The notes: generated from the letters alone by a model not told the origin. DNA of 64,000 bases from CAWEEP01 sp963808125 (GCA_963808125.1 CAWEEP010000059.1:1-64000); one strand, 5' to 3'; shown: positions 44,402-53,535, numbered from the stretch's first letter. Numbers and translations are program-made.

Positions 44402-45267
44402 CAGGCGGTGCCGGTCCCACGGCGGGCACGGGCCAGTGCCAGGGTGTTGCGCAGGAGCATGGCCACGGTCATGGGGCCGACCCCTCCGGGGACGGGGGTG
44501 AGCCACCCGGCGACCGGCTCCACCGACGCCCTGTCAACGTCGCCGACGACCCGTCCGTCAATGGGTGTCGTCCCGACGTCGACCACCGCGGCCCCGGGTT
44601 TCACGTAGTCGGCCGTGACCATGCCGGGCCGGCCGATGGCGGCGACGAGAATATCCGCCTCTCGGCACACGCCGGGAAGGTCCCGGGTCTTGGAGTGGCA
44701 GACCGTCACGGTGGCGCTGGCATTGAGGAGGAGGAGCGCCAGCGGCCGGCCGACGATGACACTGCGGCCGATGACGACGGCGCGGCTGCCCGTCACCGGC
44801 ACGCCGGCGCGGCGGAGCAACTCCATGCAGCCGAAGGGCGTCCCGGGACCGACGGTCACCGTCTGCCCGGCGGCGATGCGGCCCAGGTTGAGGGGATGGA
44901 AGCCGTCGGCGTCCCGGTCGGCGGGGACCGCCTCGAGGACAGGGCCCGTCTCGATCTGAGCCGGCAGTGGCAACTGCACCAGCATGCCGTCGATGTCGGG
45001 GTCCTCACGCATCCGCGTGCACAGGTCGACGATGTCCCGGGTGCGGCTGTCGGCCGGCGGGGTGTGGAGGGTGACCCGGATGCCGACCTTGTCCGCCGCC
45101 CTCAGCTTGTTGCGCACGTAGGTGGCGCTGCCGGCGTCGTCGCCGCAGAGGACGATGCCGAGATGTGGGGAGGCCAGGCCGGCCGCGGTCATCTCCGCAA
45201 CCTCGGCGGCGATCTCGTCGCGCACCGCCTGGGCGACCGCCTTCCCGTCGATGATGACGGCGCTCAC
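44401..45267 (-). CDS. folD: Methylenetetrahydrofolate dehydrogenase/cyclohydrolase
   Basis: Bifunctional enzyme interconverting 5,10-methylene-, methenyl- and 10-formyl-tetrahydrofolate. 288 residues. Conserved: GIVLCGDDAGSATYVRNKLRA (with the catalytic Tyr and Lys), LVQLPLPAQI, PADRDADGFHPLNLG, PFGCMELLRRAG, VIGRSVIVGRPLALLLL, and PGGVGPMTVAMLLRNT. GTG 45267 overlaps the folB stop as GTGA. Supplies one-carbon units that pair with gcvT and purine or methionine synthesis. Confidence 0.95.
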   Translation of the reverse strand: MSAVIIDGKAVAQAVRDEIAAEVAEMTAAGLASPHLGIVLCGDDAGSATYVRNKLRAADKVGIRVTLHTPPADSRTRDIVDLCTRMREDPDIDGMLVQLPLPAQIETGPVLEAVPADRDADGFHPLNLGRIAAGQTVTVGPGTPFGCMELLRRAGVPVTGSRAVVIGRSVIVGRPLALLLLNASATVTVCHSKTRDLPGVCREADILVAAIGRPGMVTADYVKPGAAVVDVGTTPIDGRVVGDVDRASVEPVAGWLTPVPGGVGPMTVAMLLRNTLALARARRGTGTA

Positions 45268-45668
45268 CCGCGGCTCCTCTCGACGACAACGCTGAAACGG
45301 TCGACCGCCACAGGGAGCGGCGGCCGCTTGCCGACGCGCACCCTCACCGAATCGATCCTGGGCTCCTCGAGCAGGGAGGCGGCGATGCGCTCGGCGACCG
45401 ACTCGACCAGGTGGTGGCTCTGCTCCTCGACGACCTTCCGGCAGCGCTCGATGAGCCGCGCGTAGTCGATGGTGTCGTCGACCGAGTCGGTGGCCGAGGC
45501 AGGCCGCAGATCGGTGCGCACCTCGATGTCGACGTCGAAATGCACCCCCGCCTCGCGCTCCTCCGGCCGGCATCCATGGTGTCCGAAGAAGTGCATCCCC
45601 TCCAGGCAGAGCACGTCGCCACGATCCGGCTGGCTGTGGCCGCTCTCGGGTCGTGTCTCGGGGCTCAC
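45264..45668 (-). CDS. folB: Dihydroneopterin aldolase
   Basis: Folate-pathway aldolase cleaving dihydroneopterin. 134 residues: LCLEGMHFFGHHGCRPEEREAGVHFDVDIEV, TIDYARLIERCRKVVEEQSHHLVESVAERIAASLL with the key Glu/Tyr region, and VRVRVGKRPPLPV carrying the catalytic lysine. Two GTG codons are adjacent (45671, 45668); the second is seven bases from a TAGAAT box and is preferred. First gene of the folate unit; folP and folK are not here. Confidence 0.93.
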   Translation of the reverse strand: MSPETRPESGHSQPDRGDVLCLEGMHFFGHHGCRPEEREAGVHFDVDIEVRTDLRPASATDSVDDTIDYARLIERCRKVVEEQSHHLVESVAERIAASLLEEPRIDSVRVRVGKRPPLPVAVDRFSVVVERSRG

Positions 45669-45675
45669 CACGCCG

Positions 45676-45681
45676 ATTCTA
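45676..45681 (-). promoter_or_regulatory. -10 box of the folB operon
   Basis: TAGAAT on the minus strand, seven bases before GTG 45668; decides the folB start and predicts a leaderless operon message. Confidence 0.5.
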
Positions 45682-45759
45682 CGGAGCCGCGCGGCGGCGC
45701 CTCGTCTCCGCCCGCGAAGCCGGTGGTCCGGTGGCCACGCCCGCGCCTGGAGTGGGCGG

Positions 45760-46035
45760 TCAGCCGGCCTCCGCCCGGGACTCCGCGACGGGCATGAGGA
45801 GCGTCTCGTGGTTGTCCACGGGATTGATCATCACGACCTGGAAGAGGTCTTCGAAGTCGCACTGGAAGAGCTGCATGAGCTGCTGGCGCAGCTTGGGCCC
45901 GGGGTTCCTCGTCCCAGCCTCCAGCGCCGGGATGTAGTTCTGGGTCACCCCGAGGCGGTGGGCCAGCTCGCGCTGGGTGAGGTGGTGCCGGTCCCGCATG
46001 GCGCGGAGTCCAGTGGCACGAACCTCGACGTTCAC
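45760..46035 (-). CDS. XRE-family transcriptional regulator
   Basis: 91 residues. Helix-turn-helix of the Cro/C1 type: GLRAMRDRHHLTQRELAHRLGVTQNYIPALEAGTRNPGPKL, with the second helix VTQNYIPALE contacting DNA. The C-terminal helix LRQQLMQLFQCDFEDLFQVV may serve for dimerisation. Start placed at GTG 46035 because a full promoter ends just before it; an upstream TTG at 46077 would begin inside the operator. Single gene, no toxin or phage genes around it. Confidence 0.88.
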   Translation of the reverse strand: MNVEVRATGLRAMRDRHHLTQRELAHRLGVTQNYIPALEAGTRNPGPKLRQQLMQLFQCDFEDLFQVVMINPVDNHETLLMPVAESRAEAG

Positions 46036-46042
46036 TGCAGCC

Positions 46043-46077
46043 AATGTAGTACCTGGGAGTATGTTTGTCAATGACAA
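46043..46077 (-). promoter_or_regulatory. Promoter with overlapping palindromic operator of the XRE gene
   Basis: Minus strand: -35 TTGACA at 46071-46066, 17-base spacer, -10 TACATT at 46048-46043, then seven bases to GTG 46035. A perfect inverted repeat TTGTCA-T-TGACAA (46077-46065) covers the -35, ideal for autorepression by the XRE product. Confidence 0.7.
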
Positions 46078-46332
46078 GAAGGCAGTCAGGGAGCGTTACG
46101 TGGAGGGGGGCCGCCAGCCGTCCCGTCCCAGGCGTCGGTCAGGACGGAGGAATCGACGGATCGAGCATGGCGCTATATCCGCCCATGCCGCTCGACGGCG
46201 TTCACGAGGGGTCCTGTCAGGTGTGTCGCGTGCACTCCCGGGCGACGCTTTCCATCTCACGAAGGGGAGAAGGCCACCGGGAGCATCCAGGTTTCGGGGA
46301 TCCGGGTGCGGATCTGCCACCATCAGAGCCTC

Positions 46333-46698
46333 ATGTGCCGCGTCTGCCACAAGCGCCCGGAGATCCCCGACGAGCGCAACGGCCGCTGCGAGGCCTGCGT
46401 CAAGGCGGGGCGGCTCGCGCTGCGCTTCCGACTCGGACCGGGAGCGGGCGGCGCGGGGCTCCGAGTCAAGGCTGGGGAGATCGCGCCGCGCCTGCTCAAA
46501 CAGAAATGGGCGGCGTCGCTGACGGCGTATTCCGGGCAGCTGATGACCCGACCGCATCTCGGTCTTCACGAGATGGAGATGGTCGTCGCCAAGGATCATC
46601 TGGAGACGGTCCGGGTGGCCGCGGACCTCACCGGGCACGAAGCGGAGGCGCTCCAGGCGCTGCGCCTGGCCGCCGAACGCAGCGACGCCTCCTGGTAG
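46333..46698 (+). CDS. Small Cys-pair protein
   Basis: 121 residues. N-terminal MCRVCHKRPEIPDERNGRCEACVKAG has two CxxC pairs forming a likely zinc knuckle. The remainder is helical and charged: EIAPRLLKQKWAASLTAYSGQLM, HLGLHEMEMVVAKDHLETVRVAADL. I cannot place it in a family. An alternative GTG start lies at 46306. The 250 bases between it and the XRE promoter show no other feature that I can support. Confidence 0.5.
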   Translation: MCRVCHKRPEIPDERNGRCEACVKAGRLALRFRLGPGAGGAGLRVKAGEIAPRLLKQKWAASLTAYSGQLMTRPHLGLHEMEMVVAKDHLETVRVAADLTGHEAEALQALRLAAERSDASW

Positions 46699-46741
46699 GT
46701 CGCGACGGGGAGCGGGGATCGGCCCCGCGCCGGAATCGGGA

Positions 46742-47980
46742 TCAGGGGGTGAGCCGCCACTCCCAACTCGGCGCGCCGACGCCAACGGTGGTGACCACCC
46801 GCCAGGTGGCCACGGTCGTGCCGTCGAGGCTGCCGGTGACGGTGGCGACCACCGTGCCGGCTCTGACGGGTGCGGAGAGGTGTTTCGTGGCCGGCCCCTG
46901 GACGTGGAGTTGGAGCTCGGCTCCCCAGGGCAGCGTCACCGGCTCGAGCCCGCTCACGAAATCTGCCTCCAGCCCGCTCCTCTCACCCCAGGGAGCGGTC
47001 ACCGCCCCGGAGACGACGGGCGGGGTGAGGGTGCCGGCGTAGACGGTGTCGTACCCGGCGAAGGCGGCGTCGACGGCCGCGGCCGCCCCCTGGAGGGCGT
47101 CGTCCAGGCTGGCCTGGCCGAGGATGGCGCCGACGACGCGCGCAACCGGCATCCCCAGCGGCGCCGGACCGGCGGCGGCGAAGAGGAGGCACCCGCCGGC
47201 CTCGGGCGTCGAGCCGGTCTTGATCCCCAACCAGCCCGGCACCGTGCCCAGGTCGGAATCCAGGTTCTGGACCGTGGTGCCGTCGGGCATCACGGCCGTC
47301 GGCGTGCCGACGAGCTCGGCGAGCTCGGGGTTGGCCAGCGCGGCCTCACCCAGGAGCACCAGGTCGGCGGCCGTCGAGACGGTGTCTGGGCTGTAGCCGC
47401 TGGGATCGGCGAAGGTGGTCTGGGTCATGCCCACAGCGGTCGCCTCGGCGTTCATGGCGGCGAGGAACGCCGCGCGCGAGCCCGCCGCCCAGTCCGCCAG
47501 CGTCTCCGCGAGGTTGTTTGCCGAGGGCAGGAGCAGGCCGAGCAGCAGCTGGCGCTCGGTGAAGCGCTCGCCGGCGGTCACGGGGAGCGCCGACCCGTCC
47601 TCGGCGATCGTCTGGTCGTAGAGGGCGACATCGTGGTCCGTGATGGTGTAGGTGGGGCCGGGGTCATCGCCGCTCAGCGGCTTTCTGATGAGCACCACCA
47701 GGGCCGTCATCACCTTGGCCACCGAGCCGATGGGGACGACCGTCTCGGCCGCGACCGCCCCGAGCTGGCCGCCGTCGTTCGACACCAGGTCGAAGCTGCC
47801 CACGCCCGGCAGGGGGACGGCCTGCGTCTCACCGGGGTCGAGGCCATACGTCGAGGGGAGCGCCATCGTGAGGACCGGCCGGGGCGGGGTGCTGCGGAGC
47901 TTGACGGTACCGTAGGCAGCGGCCCCGGCGAGGACGACGGCCGCGCCGAGGCAGACGGCAGGGAGAAGGCTCAGGCGCAC
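46742..47980 (-). CDS. D-alanyl-D-alanine carboxypeptidase (S11, DacA-like)
   Basis: Penicillin-binding protein of the low-molecular-weight class removing terminal D-Ala from peptidoglycan stems, acting outside the membrane. About 412 residues. An N-terminal hydrophobic helix (LLPAVCLGAAVVLAGAAAYG) acts as signal or anchor. Active-site motifs: SVAK (serine nucleophile and lysine, near residue 88), SANN, and KTGSTPEAGG. The C-terminal 150 residues form a beta-rich domain ending SWEWRLTP. GTG 47980 is preferred to TTG 47989 only on codon preference. Not next to other cell-wall genes, but FemAB ligases lie 600 bases away. Confidence 0.92.
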   Translation of the reverse strand: MRLSLLPAVCLGAAVVLAGAAAYGTVKLRSTPPRPVLTMALPSTYGLDPGETQAVPLPGVGSFDLVSNDGGQLGAVAAETVVPIGSVAKVMTALVVLIRKPLSGDDPGPTYTITDHDVALYDQTIAEDGSALPVTAGERFTERQLLLGLLLPSANNLAETLADWAAGSRAAFLAAMNAEATAVGMTQTTFADPSGYSPDTVSTAADLVLLGEAALANPELAELVGTPTAVMPDGTTVQNLDSDLGTVPGWLGIKTGSTPEAGGCLLFAAAGPAPLGMPVARVVGAILGQASLDDALQGAAAAVDAAFAGYDTVYAGTLTPPVVSGAVTAPWGERSGLEADFVSGLEPVTLPWGAELQLHVQGPATKHLSAPVRAGTVVATVTGSLDGTTVATWRVVTTVGVGAPSWEWRLTP

Positions 47981-48089
47981 GGCCGACAATCCTGCCCGAG
48001 TTGAGGACGGCCGCGCGTCCCGGTCAGGTCACCGGCGGCGGGTGGAGCCCGCCTCCCGCTCGATGGAGGTTCCCCGTGCCGCTCCAGCC

Positions 48090-48419
48090 TCAGCGCTTGG
48101 CGCGGCGGCCACCGCTCTTGACCGACGCCGACAGCGTGGTGGAGGGGGCGAACCGGACCACCTTGCGAGCCGCCACCTTCACCGCCTCGCCGGTGCGCGG
48201 GTTGCGGCCCATGCGAGCGGCGCGCTGCTGGATCTTGAAGTTGCCGAAGCCGTGGATGCGAACCTCGTCTCCCTTCTGCAGGGCTGACGCGATGGTGGCG
48301 AAGAACCAGCGCACGTCATCCCGCGCACGCGTCATGGCGTAGGTTCCACCGCCCTCGTCGTTCTCGACCTTCGCCTTCCACAACTCTGCCAGGGAATCGC
48401 GAGTGATGACTTCGGACAT
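48090..48419 (-). CDS. HU-family DNA-binding protein
   Basis: Histone-like nucleoid protein, 109 residues. ITRDSLAELWKAKVENDEGG replaces the usual helix start, then IASALQKGDEVRIHGFGNFKIQQRAARMGRNPRTGEAVKVAARKVVRFAPS is the HU/IHF beta-arm region with the conserved RNPxTG. A short basic tail (SGGRRAKR) follows. ATG 48419 has GGAGA upstream. Confidence 0.93.
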   Translation of the reverse strand: MSEVITRDSLAELWKAKVENDEGGGTYAMTRARDDVRWFFATIASALQKGDEVRIHGFGNFKIQQRAARMGRNPRTGEAVKVAARKVVRFAPSTTLSASVKSGGRRAKR

Positions 48420-48459
48420 GCGCACTTCTCCATCGGCGTTGGCGGTTGCAGCGGCCCGA

Positions 48460-48489
48460 ATTGTATGCGGCGGCAACGGCTTTTGCCAA
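48460..48489 (-). promoter_or_regulatory. Promoter of the HU gene
   Basis: Minus strand: -35 TTGGCA (48489-48484), 18-base spacer, -10 TACAAT (48465-48460). Predicts a leader of about 35 bases with a ribosome site, unlike the leaderless genes around it. Confidence 0.6.
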
Positions 48490-48546
48490 CTCCCAGTTCG
48501 GGGCGCCGGGATTCGTGAGGCACGCAGCAAACCTCAGCGAGCATGC

Positions 48547-48552
48547 TAGGGT
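48547..48552 (+). promoter_or_regulatory. -10 box of the first FemAB gene
   Basis: TAGGGT with six bases before GTG 48559 (three before GTG 48556), so the second GTG is the better start. Confidence 0.45.
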
Positions 48553-48558
48553 GCAGTG

Positions 48559-49548
48559 GTGCAGGAGATATCCACAGGCCTGCCCGGTGGCGACTGGGAC
48601 AGCGAACTGTTCGCACACGGCGGCCATTTCATGCAGAGCCGCTCATGGCTAGAGGTCCAGCAGGCACTCGGCGACGAGGTGTTCGCGCAGCAGGGAGACG
48701 GCTGGCGCTGGGCTGGGGTCGTGCACCGCGGCCGCAGCATCCGCTACGCGTATTCGCCGTACGGCCCGTCGGTCGACGATCCCTCGCGGCTCGGGGCCGC
48801 CGTCGAGGCGATGCGCCGGTCCGGCGCCGCCCTGGGCGTCGACTTCGTCCGCGTCGAGCCGGATCTCGAAGTGGAAAAGGGGCAGCTCACGCGGCTCGGG
48901 GCGTTGCCCAGCCGGAGCGTGCAGCCCCGCCACACCCTGGTCCTGGACCTCACCCGGCCAGAGCCTGAGCTGCGCTCCGATCTCACCTCGGGTCGCCGCC
49001 GGAGCATCAACACCGCCACCGCCAAGGGCATCGCCGTCCGCCGCACCAGGGAGATGGCGGAGGTTGAGCACTTCCTCCAGTTGATCCGGAAGACCGGCGA
49101 GCGCAACGGCTTCGCCCCTCATTCCGACGCGTACTACCGGACCGTGTGCCGGGTCCTCTTCGAGCGCGAGGCGGCCTCGCTCTACCTGGCCGACGTGGAG
49201 GGGGAGAGCGTCGCCGGGGTCATCGCCTTCGAATCGCCGACCACCGGGTATTACGCGCACGCCGCCGCCGACGCCGAGCGCTCGCGGCAGATCATCGCCG
49301 CCGCCCCGCTCGCCTGGAGGATCGTCCTCGACTGCCGCGCCGAGGGACGCCGTGCCTTCGACTTCTGGGGGGTCCTTCCCGACGACACCGCCGACCATCC
49401 CTGGGCCGGCCTCAGCCGGTTCAAGAAGACCTTCGGGGGCCGCCTGGTCACGCGCCCGGGCACCTTCGACCTGCCGGTCCGGCCATGGCGCTACCGCCTG
49501 TACCGGACGGCCCGCTTGGCGAGATCGGCGCACGGGGCCGGCCGGTGA
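48559..49548 (+). CDS. FemAB/FemX-type peptidoglycan bridge aminoacyltransferase
   Basis: GNAT-fold enzyme using aminoacyl-tRNA to add a residue to the side chain of the peptidoglycan stem. 329 residues. Typical parts: FMQSRSWLEVQQALGD, two GNAT-like halves, LTSGRRRSINTATAKGIAVRR (tRNA/substrate region), YYRTVCRVLFEREAASLYLADVEGE, and AFDFWGVLPDDTADHPWAGLSRFKKTFGG. The latter is the hallmark YDFxG...KxGFGG stretch. Stop overlaps the next gene as GTGA. Confidence 0.88.
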   Translation: MQEISTGLPGGDWDSELFAHGGHFMQSRSWLEVQQALGDEVFAQQGDGWRWAGVVHRGRSIRYAYSPYGPSVDDPSRLGAAVEAMRRSGAALGVDFVRVEPDLEVEKGQLTRLGALPSRSVQPRHTLVLDLTRPEPELRSDLTSGRRRSINTATAKGIAVRRTREMAEVEHFLQLIRKTGERNGFAPHSDAYYRTVCRVLFEREAASLYLADVEGESVAGVIAFESPTTGYYAHAAADAERSRQIIAAAPLAWRIVLDCRAEGRRAFDFWGVLPDDTADHPWAGLSRFKKTFGGRLVTRPGTFDLPVRPWRYRLYRTARLARSAHGAGR

Positions 49549-50591
49549 GGCCGGCGACAACGGCCGAGATCAGCGGGTGGGACGACCTCCTCCTCGCCAA
49601 CCCCGACGGCGGCGAGATGCTCCAGACGCGGGCGTGGGGCGAATTCAAGCGAGGGTGGGGCTGGGGGCCGGCGTACCGCATCTCGGAAGGACCGGGCACC
49701 CCGCTGGCGGCGCTCTTCCTTCGCCACAACGTTCCCGGCCTGGGTCACCTCTGGTACTCCCCCAAGGGGCCCGGCATCGCCTCGGCGGCTCAGCTGGCGG
49801 CGGTGCTCGACGAGCGCGACAGCTTCGGCGGCGCCTTCTGCGTCCAGGTCGAGCCGGAGCTGGTGGATACGGAGGACAACCGGTCGGCGCTTCTCGCCAT
49901 GGGGCTTCGCAAGTCTGCCGATGTGCAGATCTCCCGAGCCACTGTCTTCGTGGACCTCGATCCCGCCCGTGACGAGGCGGCACTCCGGGCGTCGTTCCGC
50001 CGCGACGCGCGCTACAACATCGGGCTGGCGAGCCGTCGCGGGGTGACCGCCTCGCCCGTCCCCTGCAGCGACGAGAACGTGGCGGTCATGCATGCCCTGG
50101 TGGCCGGCGCCTTCGACCGCCACGGCCGCTACCCGGCCCGCTCCCTCCCCTACCACGCCGGCTACTGGAGGCTGTTCGAGGCGAGTGGCCAGGGCCAACT
50201 CTTCCTCGCCCGCGACGGGGATGACGTGCTGGCCGGTGCCTACGTGGTCGTGCTGGGGACGAGAGCCTGGTACAAGGACGGGGGAACCTCCCTGCGCAAG
50301 CGCGAGCTCAAGGCCGCCCACCTTCTGCAGTGGGAGGTGATGCGGTGGCTGCGCCAGCGCGGCGTGCGCTGCTACGACCTGGTGGCGGTGCCGCGGCCCG
50401 CAGAACTTGGCCCCGACCATCCTTTGTATGGGCTCTGGGAATTCAAGACCGGCTTCTCCTCGGACGTGCGGGAGTTCGTCGGCACCTGGGACCTCGCCCT
50501 CGACGAGCGCCGGTACCAGCTCTGGAAGCGGGCCGCCGAGCCGGTGATGAGGCGGGTGCGCTGGCGGCTGCGCCGCGACCTGCTGTACTGA
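49545..50591 (+). CDS. FemAB/FemX-type peptidoglycan bridge aminoacyltransferase, second copy
   Basis: 348 residues, paralogue of the preceding gene and coupled to it (GTG 49545). EMLQTRAWGEFKRGWGWGPAYR, GLGHLWYSPKGPG, FVDLDPARDEAALRASFRRDARYNIGLASRRGV, GAYVVVLGTRAWYKDGGTSLRKRELKAAHLLQWEVMRWLRQRGVRCYDLVAV, and GLWEFKTGFSSDVREFVGTWDL are conserved family segments. Two such enzymes in tandem, as in FemA/FemB, suggest sequential addition of residues in an interpeptide bridge. Confidence 0.9.
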   Translation: MRPATTAEISGWDDLLLANPDGGEMLQTRAWGEFKRGWGWGPAYRISEGPGTPLAALFLRHNVPGLGHLWYSPKGPGIASAAQLAAVLDERDSFGGAFCVQVEPELVDTEDNRSALLAMGLRKSADVQISRATVFVDLDPARDEAALRASFRRDARYNIGLASRRGVTASPVPCSDENVAVMHALVAGAFDRHGRYPARSLPYHAGYWRLFEASGQGQLFLARDGDDVLAGAYVVVLGTRAWYKDGGTSLRKRELKAAHLLQWEVMRWLRQRGVRCYDLVAVPRPAELGPDHPLYGLWEFKTGFSSDVREFVGTWDLALDERRYQLWKRAAEPVMRRVRWRLRRDLLY

Positions 50592-50604
50592 CCCGCCGGC
50601 GGGC

Positions 50605-51897
50605 CTATCTCCAGATGCGCTTCATGATCACCCGGGCGAGCTTGTCCGGGTCGTGGTGCGAACTGATGGAGGTGCTGACGACGTCGGCGACGACGAAGCG
50701 CACCGGGTGCTCCTGAGATCGCTGCCGGTCGAAGTTGACGCGCGTCACGCCCGCCCGCTCCGACGACGCCGGCAAGGGCGGCGTCAGGTTGCTGTTGACG
50801 ATCACGTAGTCGAAGAGATTGCCGCCGACGTGGGCGTCGATGACGTTGAGGTACTCGCTCACCGCATAGCCCATCGTCTCGCCGGGCTGGTCGGCGACGT
50901 TGCAGACGTAGATCTTGACGGCGGGGGTGACGCGCAGCGCCTCGACCATGCCGTCCACGAGGAGATTCGGCAGGATCGAGGTGTAGAGGGAGCCGGGGCC
51001 GATGATGACGATCTCGGCGTCGAGGACCGCCGCCTCCGCCTCGGGGTTGACGGGGGGAGACGCCGGCTCGAGGAAGACCCGGTCGATGCGGTCGGTGCCA
51101 ATGGGAACCTTGGACTCGCCGACCCGGACCTCCTCGCCGGCGCGGGCGCAGAGGACGACGTCGGTCAGGGTGCTGGGGACGATCTCACCGCGGATGGCGA
51201 GGACCCGCCCCAACTCGCGGACGGCGTGCTCGAAGTCGCCGGTGATCTCCGCCATGGCCGTGATGAAGAGGTTGCCGAAGGAGTGGCCGCCGAGCGCTCC
51301 GTCTCCGGTGAAGCGGTGCTGGAAGAGCTCGGTCATCATCGGTTCGGTCTCGGCCAGCGCCGTCAGGCACTGGCGGAAGTCGCCCGGAGGTAAGACCCGG
51401 AACTCGCTGCGCAATCGCCCGCTGGAGCCTCCGTCGTCGGCGACCGTGACGATCGCCACGATGTTGCCGGTGTACTTCTTGATGCCGCGGAGGACCGTCG
51501 ACAGGCCGGTGCCACCGCCCAGGGCGACCACCTTCGGACCCTTGGCCAGCAGCCGGGAGGTGTAGAGCTGCTGGACCAGGCCACGCTCACCGCGGCCGCC
51601 GGGGAAGAATGGGCCGAGGACCGAGCGGCCGAGGAAGTAGAAGCTGACCCCGATGATGATCAGGCCGACGAGGAGGAAGAGCACGGCGCGGACCGACCGG
51701 GGCAGGAACTGCAGGGTGGCCTGCTGCACCCAGGCGGGGAAGCCCACTCCCTCCGAGTAGACGTCGCGGAGGATGTAGCCGACGGCCAGGCTGATCATGA
51801 CGATGCCGACCATCAGCAGCAGCAGCCATCGCTTGACGTAGAGGCCGGGGGTGAACAGACGCACCAGCGTGCTGTTGGGCCGGAGGCGCGCCTTCAT
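50605..51897 (-). CDS. YvcK/CofD-like protein with membrane anchor
   Basis: 430 residues. Two N-terminal helices (WLLLLMVGIVMISLAVGYIL; VRAVLFLLVGLIIIGVSFYFL) precede the CofD-like domain: KVVALGGGTGLSTVLRGIKKYTGNIVAIVTVADDGGSSGRLR, PPGDFRQCLTAL, HSFGNLFITAM, EIVIIGPGSLYTSILPNLLV, and YVCNVADQPGETMGY. YvcK binds UDP-sugars and affects peptidoglycan synthesis and carbon use. It commonly sits with rapZ and whiA, which are absent here. ATG 51897 chosen over 51954. Confidence 0.9.
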   Translation of the reverse strand: MKARLRPNSTLVRLFTPGLYVKRWLLLLMVGIVMISLAVGYILRDVYSEGVGFPAWVQQATLQFLPRSVRAVLFLLVGLIIIGVSFYFLGRSVLGPFFPGGRGERGLVQQLYTSRLLAKGPKVVALGGGTGLSTVLRGIKKYTGNIVAIVTVADDGGSSGRLRSEFRVLPPGDFRQCLTALAETEPMMTELFQHRFTGDGALGGHSFGNLFITAMAEITGDFEHAVRELGRVLAIRGEIVPSTLTDVVLCARAGEEVRVGESKVPIGTDRIDRVFLEPASPPVNPEAEAAVLDAEIVIIGPGSLYTSILPNLLVDGMVEALRVTPAVKIYVCNVADQPGETMGYAVSEYLNVIDAHVGGNLFDYVIVNSNLTPPLPASSERAGVTRVNFDRQRSQEHPVRFVVADVVSTSISSHHDPDKLARVIMKRIWR

Positions 51898-52158
51898 CCT
51901 GATGGCGATTGTCCCACGGCGATCGGGGGCGTCGAGGATCATCCACGGCGGCAAGCGGCGTCCGACACCTGGCGGAGTGGCGGGACGTGGGCCAAGGACA
52001 CGCTCTCCGCCGCGTAGACTGTCGCGGTTCCGGGCCGGACATGCCGGCGGGTCCGGCGGCTCCCAGACCGCAGGCGGGACTTGGTGGGTGCGCCCCGATG
52101 CCGACGGCGTCCTGACCCATGGCGCTAATACCCGGTACCGAGGGTCCCGCTCGGAGGC

Positions 52159-53528
52159 TCAGCCGAGAGCGATGGAGGGGGCCACCCCCGGCTGCTCGAT
52201 CTCCGGCAGGGCGGAGGGTGCGGCGATGGCCCGGCGGCCCATGCTCAGGTAGACGCCTCCGTGGGCGGCGATCAGCTCGCCGTCCAGGCAGTTGCGCCCG
52301 TCGACGACGAGGCTCCCGCGCATGAGCGAGACCACCCTCGCCCAGTCGAGCTCCAAGTACTCCGGCCACTCGGTGACCAGACCGACGGCGTCACTGCCGG
52401 TGACCGCCTCGTAAGGGTCCTCGACCAGCTCGACGCGGGAAAGGATCGACCGGGCATTGGTGAGCGCCACCGGGTCGGTGGCGACGATCTGGGCGCCCGA
52501 CCCCTGGACGTGCCGGATGATGTCGATGGCCGGCGCCTGCCGCAGATCGTCGGTGAAGGGCTTGAAGGCGAGGCCGAGGATGGCCACGCGGCGTCCCTGG
52601 AGGCTCCCTCCAGGCCTTCGCGCAGCTTCCCAATGAAGCGACGCCGCTGCTGGTTGTTGACCTCGATGGCGGCCTTGAGAAGCCAGAAGCTCTGACCGTG
52701 GTACCCGGCTGACGTCTCCAAGGCGCGGACGTCCTTGGGGAAACAGGAGCCCCCCCAGCCGAGACCGGCACTCAGGAAGCTGCGCCCGACGCGGGGGTCG
52801 AGGCCCATCCCGTCGGCGACGTGGTCGATGTCCGCGCCGGTGAGCTCGCAGAGCTGGGCCATCTCGTTAATGAAGCTGATTTTGGTGGCGAGAAAGGCGT
52901 TGGAGCCGTACTTGATCAGCTCGGCGCTGGTGCTGTCGCAGAGCAGGCGCACGGAATCCAGGCCGTCGAACAGAGCTGCCACCCGCTGCCTGGCCGTGGG
53001 ATCTTCGCCGCCGACCACGATGCGACTGGGGTTCCGGAAGTCGTGCATGGCCGAGCCCTCGCGGAGGAACTCGGGGCACATCACGAACGCCACGTCGCGC
53101 CTCTCGGTCCGGGCGGCCAGGGCGCGGGTGCTTCCCGGTGGGATGGTGCTCTTGATGGCAATGACGACGTCGGGACCCACGTGGAGGAGCGCCTCGCCCA
53201 CCGCCTGGTGGACCTGGGAGAGGTCGGCCTCGCCGTCAGGTGTTGGAGGGGTGCCGACCGCGACCATGACGATGCCGGCACCCTCGACGCCCTCCTGCAT
53301 CGTCTCCACCGTTCGCAGGCGGCCGGCGCTCACCACCTCGGCGAGGAGCGTATCGAGCCCAGGCTCGTGGATTGGGCAGATTCCCGCCGCGACCGCAGCA
53401 CGGCGGTCAGGATCGATCTCGACCAGGCGGACCTCGCGGCCCAGGTCGGCCAGGCCCACGGCGGTCACGAGACCGACGTAACCGGCGCCGACGATGCAGA
53501 CGACCCGGTCGTCGGGGGTTGGGCCCAT
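52159..53528 (-). CDS. UDP-glucose 6-dehydrogenase family, frameshifted
   Basis: NAD-dependent four-electron oxidation of a nucleotide sugar (UDP-glucose to UDP-glucuronate, or a related substrate). About 455 residues when repaired. VCIVGAGYVGLVTAVGLADLGREV, AIKSTIPPGSTR, CPEFLREGSAMHDF, KYGSNAFLATKISFINE, and the catalytic cysteine in GLGWGGSCFPKDVRAL are clear. Frame is lost near 52600 and resumes as VAILGLAFKPFTDDLRQAPAIDII, the C-terminal UDP-binding domain. ATG 53528 has a -10 box seven bases upstream. GDP-mannose dehydrogenases are similar; UDP-glucose is inferred. Confidence 0.9.
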
Positions 53529-53535
53529 GGCTGGG

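Noticed and set aside
51898..52158. Plus-strand frame across 51851-52252 as a gene
   Set aside because: Composition is arginine/glycine-rich with no recognisable motif, overlapping two minus-strand genes; I see nothing else supportable in this 260-base gap.
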